Shown here piece by piece: positions 36,001 to 47,207 of a stretch of 64,000 nucleotides of DNA. Source of the DNA: Rhynochetos jubatus. Lineage: Eukaryota; Chordata; Aves; Eurypygiformes; Rhynochetidae. Each line of letters begins with the position of its first letter. Position 1 is the stretch's first letter. The notes beneath the pieces were generated by a model. The model ran no database searches and had not been told where the DNA came from. It saw only the letters and a list, made by a program, of their open reading frames with translations. The stretch spans positions 61,718,150-61,782,149 of the forward strand of contig CM050649.1 of assembly GCA_027574665.1 (NCBI GenBank). Reading direction: 5' to 3'. The position numbers were made by a program, and so were the translations under genes.

Positions 36001-37703
36001 TCTGTGTAGCTGAAGATACACACAAGGACTGTATCATTCAAGGTAGTGGAAGTATTCTGGCATAAGTTCTGTTTTGCTTGCAGATGCTATTCTACTTCAT
36101 AGAAAATGTTTATATATTCACATTTCTATATGGTGACTAGCCTCTGTGTAAATATCTGAATACCTCATCTGCGTCTGATCTCTGCCTGAATTCCTTCCAG
36201 CTCCCCTGCTTAGCTGCTGGGACTACTGGATCTCCTGCACAGTACCAAAAGTCCAGAACAGGATAGGTATCTCAGGGTTTCCAGTGTCCCTATCATAGAA
36301 TTTATCTTCTGCAACGTCTCCTGGGACACCAAATGGCCTCAGACAGATTCCTATGTGGTTTTCTGATATTACTTTCTTCAGAACTTTTAAAATTACCAAC
36401 ATCTATTCCAATTCAGAAAGTAGAGGGTTTTTTCAAATTGTTTTTATAAGGCAAAACTACAGGAAACCCTTCATCATGGCTTTTTTATTGTTATTATTAT
36501 TATTATTTGCATAAATGCTACTAGAACACTATTTGAAGAATCGTTACATTGCACTGTTAACCTACACAGTAGACAGTCTATGAATATTTACAACAGTGGG
36601 ATTTGGAACATTGATGACATAGTAAATTTTACAGCAATATTTATCTGTTCATTCATGCTGGGGAGCCAAAGAAAACTCAGAATATTCCCCTCCATTTTCA
36701 AAAGAAACATTTCCTTCTAGCAGCAGCAATGATAGGAAGACCTGGGGAGAGACTTCTTGCGAAACAGAATTGCAGAGAAACACACATTATTTAAAACCCT
36801 GAGCCAACATCCAAAAATACTCATTTTAAATAAATGAGTTTTAACTAGATTAGCCTAGATTTAACCAGAGAATAAATGAATATGTAGTCATCCAGGGCAA
36901 AGCTTTCATTTATCCATCTGTCATGAAAACTTCTCTGGATACAAGTTATTGTTTGATCCTTCCAAAGATATGTTGCCAAACACTCATTATTGCTAAAATG
37001 TCAGCAACATTCAGGCCAAGTGTGGGGGAAGTGAGGAATGTGGCCTTTAGATTATAGTAATTTGTCTTCCCCAAAACATCTGTAAATGAACAACAATTAA
37101 TATTTTATTACAAACTGGAAGGTGATGAGATTCTCCAACTTATCTGATTCAAAGGGAATTTACAGCTATTCATTACACACAATCTTGTGTAATCTGTTCT
37201 GAGTGAGAAAGAAAACAGTCCATTAAATTAGAAATGCTATTAAGTGACCAGAACAACTTGCTTCATGTTTAGCCATAATTTGCTTCATCCTGACTTCCTT
37301 TCTCTTCAAAAGATTAATTAACTAGTGTTTGTGTGAAAGAGAAAGGGGAGAAATAACATTATAATTAAAAAATCAGATTTCAGAACATACTTAGCTGACT
37401 AGACCCAGTTTAATCTGGTAGTTTATCTATGTAGATAACCTTAAAATTCTCACCTTTCAGGGAAGCAATAGTGATGATATTCTGATTAAAACAAAACAAA
37501 ATATTCCCTACTGGAAATCTCCACTTATCTCATGCTTCTCTTCATCTGGTCTCATAGTGGTTAGTAAGAAATTAGAGTACGTAGTCTCACAGATACAAGC
37601 AATTAAATAGTACGCAGTATACAGATGCTTTCAAAGGGGTTAGCCGATACTTGCATGATGCAGGTAATAACTTCTCTGCTGGCTTCAAGTGTCATTGAAT
37701 TGA
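33069..37703. other. AT-rich noncoding sequence, nothing recognised
   Basis: No supported gene or mobile element. An (ATT)n repeat lies at 36486-36508 and a (CTTG)4-like run near 34762-34776. The segment 34190-34430 is motif-rich but unassigned. Confidence 0.55.
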
Positions 37704-37708
37704 CTTAG

Positions 37709-38456
37709 TGTTCCGGTTTTGGTTGGGATAGAGTTAAATTTCCTCACAGTAGCTAGTACGAGGCTATGTTTTCAATTTATGTTGAGAAGAATGTTGATAA
37801 CATACTGAAGTTTTTAGTATGAGGCTGCGTTTTGGATTTGTGGGGAGAAGAATATTGACAATATACTAATGGTTTCAGTTGTTGCCAAGCAATGTTTATA
37901 TTAAGTCAATTAATTTTTCAGTTTATCATACTGCACCTGTGTTCCCAGGGTTTTTTTCTACCAGAAGCTGGGAGGAGACACAGCCAGGACAACTGGCCTA
38001 AACTGACTAAAGGGAATATTTCATTACATAAAACATCACGCTTAGTATATATATTGAGGTCAGTTGGCTGAGGAGGATCTCTCAGGGTGTTCTTGAGCTC
38101 TCACAGGCTTGCTCTCTCTCTCTAGCTCTGGCTTTTGATGCTCAGGAACTGGCTAGGCATCTGTTGGCAGATGGTGAGTGGTTGTATCATTTGTGGGTTT
38201 TATTCCCCATTGCTGTTTTCCTTTTTATTACATATGACTGTCATTATTATTACTTTATTATTTTAATTATGTAGTATTAGTATTAGTAACATCAGTGTTT
38301 TATTTAATTTATTTTTAATAATTAAACTGTTCTTATCTCAACCCATGAGTTCTCTTACCTTTTTCCTTTGATTTTCTCCCCCATCCCACTGGGGGATGGG
38401 GATGTGAGCGAATGCCTGTGGGGTGCTTAGTTGCTGACTGGGGCTAAACCACAACA
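37709..38456 (+). mobile_element. Solo LTR of an avian endogenous retrovirus (LTR-3)
   Basis: The element opens TGTTCCGGTTTTGG and closes AAACCACAACA on the plus strand. The flanks CTTAG (37704-37708) and CTTAA (38457-38461) form a 5-bp target duplication with one mismatch. Signals in order are the U3 with GGGAGGAGACACAGCCAGGA (near 37969-37988), a TATA box TATATAT (38046-38054), ATTAAA (38321-38326) as polyadenylation signal, and the U5 end with ATCCCACTGGGGGATGGGG. A 61-bp tandem duplication in U3 (37754-37877) makes it longer than LTR-1 and LTR-2. It matches both over the U3/R boundary and the 3' end, in opposite orientation. No internal viral genes remain. Confidence 0.93.
37754..37877 (+). 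repeat. 61-bp tandem duplication in the U3 of LTR-3
   Basis: Copy 1 (37754-37814) starts TAGTACGAGGCTATGTTTTC and copy 2 (from 37815) starts TAGTATGAGGCTGCGTTTTG. Both continue with GAGAAGAAT.TTGA and an A-rich end. By eye the copies agree at roughly three quarters of positions, so the duplication is not recent. U3 repeats of this kind can act as duplicated enhancers in retroviruses. Here that is inference only. Confidence 0.85.
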
Positions 38457-38461
38457 CTTAA

Positions 38462-41400
38462 TCACTAGTCTTGAGTCTACGTTCAAAAAGTGACTTGAGC
38501 AAGTAGTAGAAAAATATCACCATTTTATCTTCAGTTCTCCTATTAAACTTGCATTAAATATATAAACTGCACTTTAAAAATGAGTATTTTGTAATTATTT
38601 TTCTGTTATTTGTTTTAAAAGTGATACCATGAAGTGCCATAACTAAATGAAGTCAGTGTGTGTGAAATACAGTTTCTGCAACCTCCTAAGAGGCATCTTA
38701 CCAATAGTAAAGCGAACTTATTGATAATATATCTGCAGATATACTTATTACAGACTATGTATATGCATATTTATCTTAAGTTCATAATACTATCGGTATC
38801 AAGCACATTAGACAGATCTCAGAAGGGGCCAAGCCATCTCAGAAGTGGGAAGACAAACAGAAATGGCCATAGAAGTGGGCCTGGAGAGTGACCAACAGAG
38901 TAACAGACAGAGCCTCACTTAAAGCTGATCCACATCACAGAGCCTGGAGTCGGCAAGGTGTCCCTAGCAAGTGTCCAAGATCTCACAGAAAGTTTGTGCA
39001 GAGAGTTTGGGAAAGTACGTGCAACACAAGAAGAAGGACAGAGGCTCTATTTTGGATAAAAATTAAGTCATTTATTATATCATAGAGGTATAAGGGGGCA
39101 TAGACACCACAGTCTTGAGCAGGTAATGGATGCTGTTAATTTCCATTTTTCACCTGGGGCTGCCAATAGATAATGTTTTCTGTTCTTTAAGATCAATTTT
39201 TATGTTTTCCAGATAGTTTTCCTGTTCTTGCAGTTAGAATAGCCCATGACAGTTGCTGATTCTTATTTTCTCAGGGCATTTTCCCCTTTTTCCAGACTAT
39301 TTTTCACCTTTTGAGATGACAAGTTGCTGTTGCAGTTACATGCTTTTATGCTTGAAGGTATCTCAGGATATATCTGGTTTCTAGATACCCAGCTACACTT
39401 CAAAGATGGCAACTGCACTTCTCGAGGATGATTCTGGTTCATGAGTCTAGCTCCCAAGCTCACAACTCTCAGGCTGGCAGGCATTTTCTGTGTCAGTGCT
39501 TTAGCAATCAAAATCTTCTGCTTACTAATTTTTCTCTTCTAACCTGCTCACCTTCTGGCTGCTTACATCACCACCTTATTCAAAGTGGGAAGGGGAAGCA
39601 AAGCTCATTCTGTTGGAGCTCCTCTACTTGACAGAAATGTCTAGTGAACAATATCCAAGTTTCATTTTCAGAGTGCAATGTGGGAAGCACAACGGTGTTT
39701 CACACCTATGTTTGTGTATTGTAACACCTTGTTCTTTACAGTCAAACTAATGTTAAGGCTTCCTTTCAGGCTTCAACCTGACTAGATGAATATATATTAC
39801 TGGAAGCATGCTTCTCATCTACGTTGAGATGTAAAAGATGTTAGCACATTCTCTGATGTACCTATAGACTGTCACCATAAATGAAAAACAAAGCTTATAT
39901 GATGTAATGTAAGTATTATGCCTGCCATTCTGTCATTATATGCACAGATGACAACATGAACATCAATTAGAAAATATTCGTATGTCTAGTCTCCTCTGCT
40001 TTTTGTTCAGCTGGCCACTGAAGGAAGTTTAACACTCCTCTGGGAACTTCCTTTCAGCTCCATTCCCCATGCAGAGCCTAGGAAGGCCTGTCCCATATTG
40101 GGGTCAGATTTCTAATATTTCTAAAATCTACAGGAGACTGAAGATAATAGAGTGGGATTTCCTGTTCCAGTTGCAATAGATCCCTTGTTCCTCTGGACCC
40201 TAATTCAGAATAATATATATGTTCTGCTTTTAGATAAAAGGCCAACTAACCAGCCTGAAAAAAATTCTGTATGTTTAATACAATGCTGTGAATGGCATTA
40301 GTGTCAAGTGCCAGGTTTGAGGCCTGAAGAGACTTTTACACCTTTAAATATTTTGAATTCTAGAGGAAATATTAATTTAATCTAAATTAAATGTACTTTG
40401 CAAGAAGAGTACTTCTTGTTCTCTGCTACCTGCTGTTTCATTGTATGTCCATTGGAAAGCTTTCAGTATTTATTTTCATTTCAGTACATGGGTGTCATTT
40501 TTCGTTAAGTATGAAACGAATTGTTCCAAGTTTTTGAGAAACGGTAATTTGTCCTAACAACTGGCTTCCATATTTTTGCATAAAAAGTAATAAGTATGAG
40601 AGAAAGCCAGTCTTCTAGCTCACTACATATTTTGGGTTTGACACTTACTTTTCAAAACCCAGCAGTACCGATTGTGTTTCCCATATTGAAAAAAAAAAAA
40701 ATGGTTTTCACCTGTTACCAGTAATTCTAGCAGAGAAAAAGAAAATGTAAACACAGCAAAATATAGATTAATTACCATGCAGACGCTATGCAGGAAGAAT
40801 GTAAATTGGCTGGGACTCTGCCCAATGCTGGCCTCGCAGCTGCTGTTCAGCCTACAAGAGTGCAGCTGCAGCTGTAGTGCCCTCTTCAGAGGGCTCTGAT
40901 AACTCTCATTTATTGAGTCTCTCTGGGCTTATTAATCTTAACATTTTTATCTGAGACAGTAGCTTAGCTTTGCCAAGGCAACCCTAACATAACCTCCACT
41001 CTCATGGAAGATGTGAGCTTAGACCTAGATTTGGCTTAGGACAAAATTTTGTTTGGGTCTCTGTCTTCCTTGGCAAGCACTGTGACTGTGCAATTATATG
41101 ATCTTGATCAGCAGCCATGTTTTCAGCAAATAGGATTGAGCCAAAATAATGTTGCTGTTTAAATTTTATTGGGCAGGGGGAGCAGGGAATGAAGTGCTGA
41201 AGCTTACAGTCACATAAGCTCCCTGCTTCATAAGCCCAGGATGGCTCCGGAAATTCAGACACATCCACTCCAGCACATCTTCAAGATCAACTACCTGCTT
41301 CCCTTATCAGTCTTATGGTTGAAACCATGTGTCCTGGTTTTAGATACCAGGTGACCCAAACCCTGTATGTAGGCAGCTAGTGTCCAGGAATAAGAATTCA

Positions 41401-42679
41401 TCTGACTGGAGAGTAAAAGTTTACCTCATCTTAAAGAAGATGTCAGAAATATGGCACATGAATCACTCTACAAATGTTCATTATACATCATACATCTGAC
41501 TCTCTCAGATGTAACGCTCATCAATATAGATGTAAAAAGTAATACGATGAAACTCACCTTGAGGGCCCCTTTACCATACCCTGGACCCAGATCAAAATCA
41601 AGGATGTTAATGATTGGGGTTTTTTAAGTTAGTCAAATAGAAAATCTATTGTTCCAGTGAAGCAACTGAAAAAAACATGGATTTGCTTGACTTTATTCTT
41701 TGAACTCAAATTACATCTAATAGCAAGGAGCAGATGTGTAGGAGTCCAGGATATGACCATAGCATTCTGAACATAGCATATTCAGCAATTCTTTTAAAGC
41801 CATCTGTGATTTGGGATGTAATTATACAGAGAGAAAGTTATACAACTGCAATAATACGGATTTCTTTAAAGAAACGTTCCACACTATGTGCAGCCTTAGT
41901 ATCCTTTTCTGAAATATCATGCAATGTCCTTTTTGTCCATGAAAGTCCCAAAACTCAGCACACTGCTTAGTCTTTTCAAAGACTGTGGGTAGCTCCAGCA
42001 AAAGCAAATGAGGACTGACAATTAGTTTTAATGTTTAAAAGCTTGAGACCTACATCACAGGTATTATTTCCTGATTTTTTTGATTGTAGTTACAGAGAAA
42101 TAATGTTGGAGAGTTTCTCTCATATAAACTTCAAGTTTAATCATATGTTTTTGTGATTTAGGGTTAATTAAAGAAGCAACTGAAAAGTTTCTATTCAGCA
42201 GATATTTGCTTGGACCACAACTGAAAATGAATATGGCCATTTTGTCCTGAACTGTTCACATCTTAGTGAACATCCACCTGGGCTTGATTGTCATTTTGAG
42301 GTTATGAGAAAGTAGGGGCTGCCAAAGTGGAACGGGCCAAAATAAAGGCAGACCTGGGTGAAATTTTTACAGAGTGTCTACTTGCATTTTTCTGGGTTTG
42401 AGCCAGTACTAATAACTGTCTGTACTTTCAGAAACACTAGATTTATGCACGGATTCTCAAACCTTATTTGTCTATTTCACGGGGATAATGGCTGAAGAAA
42501 GAGAGTTTTCTCGGTTTCATTTCTGTTGGTTCAGAGTAGTTAGTATTTTCATTTTTCAGCTCTTCTCTAGTCATTAATTTAAATTTCTTATTGTGACTTT
42601 TGCTAATTTAAGCTTCAGTTTTGAGACAATATTCTTTTTTGTTAAAAGCACACAAAACACAGAAACTGGACACTGTTCT
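38462..42679. other. AT-rich noncoding sequence, nothing recognised apart from weak leads
   Basis: No supported gene. The segment 38973-39011 resembles part of a MIR-like SINE, and 40740-40990 is dense in transcription-factor-like motifs. Frames at 38658-38891, 39263-39511, 41002-41268 and 41734-41970 have no recognisable motif. An A-run lies at 40689-40701. Confidence 0.5.
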
Positions 42680-43308
42680 GTGACCATCTGCACAGGTCCA
42701 GGGCACTCATCCCACCTGACCCTCAAGGCAGCATGGTGGGCACTCATCTGAGAACAACGGCTGCAGCTCCAGCCAGGGGGTCTGCACTATCTGCCCCAGG
42801 CTGAGGCCTCCACCCAGATGGAGCTGCTGACAGGAGAGGGTGCAGTGCAGGCCTCAGGCTGCAGGAGATGCCCAGACCTCTCTCCTGGGGCAAGGACAGG
42901 CAGCAGCCCTGCCTGCAGAAGGTGAGCCCAGGGGGAGCACCTCCTGCAGCAGTGGCTGAGCTGCAGGAGGCCATGAGAAGGTGGGAAGGCAGCGTAACAC
43001 CAGGGAGGCTGGGAAGGGGTTAGATAGCTGCATCCAAGCACAGTCTGCAGGGAACTCGCAGCCCCGAGCCAGACGGCCACAAACTCCCCCGCCCGCGCAC
43101 ACAGGAGGGAGGGGGGCAGTAGTGCAGAAGAATGGACAGTTGCAATGACAAGGACCTGCACAAGGAAGAGACTTCCCCAGAAGCTCAGGTGCCCTCACAG
43201 AACTGCTCACCACTGCAGAATGAAAAGACCCATCACACCAAGAGAGATGCTTGAGCTGAGGCAGCCTCATCTGCCCCTCGAATAGCACCCAGCACAACTA
43301 AGAAAAGG

Positions 43309-43620
43309 CGATGGGTGATGGCAATGGGCAACTCTCTTCTGAGAGGTACGAAGGCAGCTATTTGCCATCCTTACACACTCTTTAGAGAGCTGTGCTGCTT
43401 ACCAGGGGCTCATATCAGGGACGTCACTGAGAGACCACCAAGACTCTTACAGTCCACTGCTTTTATTTCACATGGGCTCCAGTGATACAGCCAAGAGTAG
43501 CCTGAGGGGCATTAAGAAGCATTACAGAGCCCTGGGAGCTACAGTAAGGGTCTCTGGAGTGCAGGGTAGTCTTCCTAGCAGTCCTCTCAACAGACTCTTT
43601 AGGAAGGACAGTCAGGGGAG
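43309..43620 (+). pseudogene. CR1 ORF1 remnant with SGNH-esterase-like region
   Basis: One frame from 43309 to about 43484 reads VMAMGNSLLRG, then CCLPGAHIRDVTE. This corresponds to the first conserved block of the CR1 ORF1 esterase domain, where GDS is expected and GNS is found, so the serine is kept and the aspartate is lost. A frameshift near 43465 moves into the frame that starts FHMGSSDT at about 43468 and runs through RGIKKHYRALGA. The role of this domain in CR1 is thought to involve lipid or membrane binding. The remnant is broken by the frameshift and a stop. Confidence 0.8.
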
Positions 43621-44134
43621 AAAAGGAGAGGGCATCACCCTCTATGTCAATGACCATCTTGAGTTCATGGATGGTTGAGGAGCTGACCAAAAGTTTATGG
43701 GTCAGGATTAAAGGGAGAGCAGGGACAGGTGGCATTATAATGGGGGTCTGCTACAGGCCACCCAACCAGGATGTCCAAGTAGATGAGGTCCTCTACAGAC
43801 AAGTAGGAGCAATATCACACAAGGCCAAGTGCAAGGTCCCAAGAACATGTACAGGTTGAGCTGAGAATGGATCCAGAGCAGCCCTGAGGAGAAGGACCTG
43901 GGGGTACTGGTGGATGAAAAGCTGGACATGAGACGAGAGTGTGCGCTGTCAGCCCAGAAAGCCAACCATATCCTGGGCTATATCCAGAGAGGCATGGCAA
44001 GCAAGTCGAGGAAGGGGATTCTTCCCCTTCATTCTGTTCTTATGAGACCCTACCTACAGTACTGCATCCAGCTCTGGAGCCCTCAACATAAGAAGGATAT
44101 CGACCAGTTGGAGCGAGTCCAGAGGAGGCCATGA
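43620..44134 (+). pseudogene. CR1 ORF2 remnant: endonuclease piece joined to C-terminal piece
   Basis: The first part carries GEGITLYVNDHLEF and, in another frame, LWVRIKGRAGTGG and GVCYRPPNQ, characteristic of the CR1 apurinic-like endonuclease. After VDEVLYRQV the sequence jumps to HKAKCKV, which in intact CR1 comes after the reverse transcriptase core. The frame at 43910-44134 then gives [30 protein letters not shown] and LERVQRRP before a stop. The catalytic FADD and fingers are absent. Compared with intact CR1, hundreds of codons are missing at this one junction. Confidence 0.87.
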
Positions 44135-44566
44135 AGATCATCAGACATCTGGAGCACCTCTCCTATGCGGACTGACTGAGAGAGTTGGGCTTTTTCAGCC
44201 TGGAGAAAAGAAGGCTCCGGGGAGACCTTACTGCAGCCTTCCAGTACCTGAAGGGGCCAACAAGGAAGTTGGAGGGGTCTTTTTACAAGGGCCTATAGTG
44301 ATAGCACAAGGGGTAACGGGTTTAAATTGAAAGATGGTAGATTTAGATTAGCTATGTGGAAGAAATTCTTCACAGCAAGGGTGCTGAGGCACTGGAATAC
44401 CTCATTCCTGGAAGTTGTTGTCAATGCCCCTTCTCTGAAAGTGTTCAAGGTGAGGTTGGATGAGGCTTTGAGCAACCTGGTTTAGGAGAGGGTGTCCCTG
44501 CCTGTGGCAGGGGCCTGGAACTAGATGATTAAAGTTCCTTCCAATCCAAACCATTCTGTGTTTGAT

Positions 44567-47163
44567 TTTGTGGAAAAAACCCAGTTGTATTCTCTTTGGG
44601 AATTCATGAGCAGCCCTAGGAAACCATGGTCCAAGTCTTTCATTTGAATCAAGCAAAGCAGAGAGTTGATTCCTGCATTACAAGCAAGCAATGAGTGTGT
44701 AACATTGATGCAAGATAGTGGGAAGAAAATCTCAGCATGCTAACTTTCATTCTTAATCTCTCACACACACACTAACAAAGTCACACACATTCATGTGTTT
44801 TTCTTCTTGAGTGCAATTTCCATCTTGACATGATTATTTTCTCTAAACCATGTCTAGAAGGACCTTCTTGTAGTTAAATGCTATTCATTATTAATGCTAC
44901 TTAGTTGCAGTCAAATACTTTGATAAATCCTTGAAATAGAGACAGTTTCATAATTTCAGGACTATTATATATAATTCACACTGATAATGTAATAATATTA
45001 TTTAAGTACAATCATCTCTGCATTTCACAATGAACATTCAGTGATGTAGTCAGTTTCAAAGCTTTTAAGCTAGGCAGAATTATTACATTAATTATTATAG
45101 TTCTGCCAATGGAGTATGCAAACCAGCAAAATTCATAACATCCTGTTTTCACATATGCAGAACTCCCTGAAATACTTAAAATACAACCTGAAGCTCCAAT
45201 ACTAAGTTTCTGTCCCAATATGATTTTCTTGGAAATAGATGAAGGTTGAGGACCTCACCATATTACTTCCATTTCTTCTTCCCAAACAAATGTGATTAAA
45301 AAACAGGCAATTCCATGAAGACCAGAATTAATGAGGCCTGATTTCCTGTTGATTTCTCCTTTTGTCTCTCAGGATTTTCCTAAAAGAAATGTGTGTTGGA
45401 AAGCCAGTCCTGTCTCCACTTATTTTTATATGCACTCCAAAAGAAAAGCAAAAACAAACAAAAAAACCCCCATATCATGTCAGGGAAGAAATTGTTTGGT
45501 ATCTAATTAGGTGCAAACTCCAGTTAAAATATTTTCCATATGTGTGGCATTCATCACACCCTTCCTTTCGTGCATTCTCTGGAGCTTAAGAAAAAGTTTG
45601 GTCATGCTGCAGCATTTCCATCAGTAAATACATCCATTCATAAGGTCCCCTCATTTATCTGAATGCCTGTTTGCGCTGAACGTATTGAGGTAGGACACAG
45701 CCTGCCAAATCTATACTTTTTACTTCTTCTAAATTTTAATTACTGGAGGAGCAATTCATGTTCCTAACATCAAGACTCTGAGTGACATTTTAGAACCATT
45801 GAGAGGTTCATCTCAAATGCTGCTCCAGAAGGACTTAAGTCTCCTGTAGATCCTATGTTGTATCTGTCGGCGTTGTATGAAGTTTCAGATACCCTGCAGG
45901 AAGGTGGCACTAGATACCCACTTAGGCAGCTGAATCATTCTTTTAGTGACTTCCTAAAGTGAATGTCTAGGTGTTTTCTAAGGCCAGGGGAAGTACATAC
46001 GCAGAAGGAGGTTGGAATTCCTGAATCCCAGACATTTATCCTTTTTAGCAAGAGTTTCCCTCTGGAAGCTTTTAAAAGGCAATTATCTCCACTCTTCACT
46101 GACGGTCTGAAAAATACAGCCATTTCTTTAGGAGGTCTGTTTCACCCTGTGACTAAAATTTTCAGACAAATGAAAAATGTTATCCCTTAAGACATTGTAT
46201 ATCCCTAATATATTGAGACCTTTTCCTCTGTAAAATTTGGTTAATGTTTGTCCGTCGGGTTCAGAAACTACGGCACAAGGCAGAACAGACATAGAGACAG
46301 GCCTGCACGGACATTCACGTGCCTGCCTACTCACACAAAACTTAATTATAAAAGCTTAGCTTTCTTAGGGGAAAAAAGGCTATATTTATTACAGATATGA
46401 AAGTTACTTTTTGATGTTTAAAAATATAAAGCATTTTATATACAAAGCAGCTGAGAACATTAACAAAACAGGAATGTTAAAGTCCAGAAATACAGAGTGC
46501 AGAGTGAGTGAACTATATTTATTAAAATAAATTTTTTTTGTGCCCAACCTGTTTTAATTGTTTGCTAAACATTTTAAATATGAAAGGGTAGCAGATATTT
46601 GCTTTTCAGTTAATGATGTGTTGTTATGACAGGGAAGAAAACATTTTTAAATATTACTTTTGTTCTTTGATTCCAGCAAAATAAACCCACTGTCCCCATT
46701 TATTTCTGGCATCATCAGAGCCACTACCAGTTTTATATAACTTTGTTTATGATTCCTGCCAAAAGCACAAAAATGGATTTAATCCCTACTGCAGTACCCA
46801 ATTAAAATACACTCACAATGGGCTTCACTTGAGCCCAGTCAGCACTGGAGCCACATAAAGCTCCATGGGTGCCACTGCAGTTCTTTTTAAGGGGAAAACC
46901 AAATGCTGTGGCTGTGTCCCCTAATACCTGAGAACCTGCTCGGTGCTTAGACAGGACAAACCTTCCTAGGTAATGAATCAGGCTGGATAAACCTTGGGAA
47001 GTCCCAAAGTGCCGTGGTTCCCATAGCAAGCCCTGTGTGAAGCCTGAATCATGCCCATTCCAAGAAAGTTTCTGCCGTCTTGTACAGCACTTGGAGGATC
47101 ACTGCCCTGACAGGCAAAGTAAAATGTCCTTTTCATGTGAGAAGCTGTGAGAAAATCATGCAC
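44567..47163. other. AT-rich noncoding sequence, nothing recognised
   Basis: No supported gene. A short (CA)n lies at 44762-44770. Frames at 45362-45589, 45935-46190, 46128-46334 and 46802-47166 lack recognisable motifs and overlap on opposite strands. Confidence 0.55.
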
Positions 47164-47207
47164 CAATAAAAAAATAAAAATAAAAATAAAAAAAAATTAA
47201 AAAAAAG
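47164..47207 (+). repeat. A-rich (AAATA)n-like stretch
   Basis: AATAAAAAAATAAAAATAAA and further A-rich units follow the word ACCAATAAA. This may be a plain A-rich microsatellite or the decayed poly(A) tail of a retrocopy. No gene body could be identified upstream. Confidence 0.85.

Larger units (their letters stand above)
42680..44566 (+). mobile_element. CR1 LINE with internal deletions (CR1-D)
   Basis: This is the longest CR1 in the window, about 1.9 kb, on the plus strand and clearly richer in G+C than its flanks. In order it contains a G+C-rich ORF1 N-terminal part (about 42680-43300), the ORF1 esterase-like region (43309-43620), a short piece of the ORF2 endonuclease (43620-43815), and the ORF2 C-terminal region (43816-44134 and beyond). 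The 3' UTR runs to a degenerate terminus (CCATTCTGTGTTTGA, 44551-44565). Most of the endonuclease and all of the catalytic reverse transcriptase are missing at a junction near 43805-43820. A second loss lies between the ORF1 esterase and the endonuclease, near 43600-43625. The 5' boundary is approximate. Confidence 0.9.

Noticed and set aside
41331-41344. TGTCCTGGTTTT resembling the start of the avian LTRs seen elsewhere
   Set aside because: The match stops after 12 bases and no U3 blocks, TATA box or LTR end follow.
42744-43297. Three minus-strand frames of 76-147 codons
   Set aside because: They are antisense to the G+C-rich ORF1 part of CR1-D, where stops are rare on both strands.
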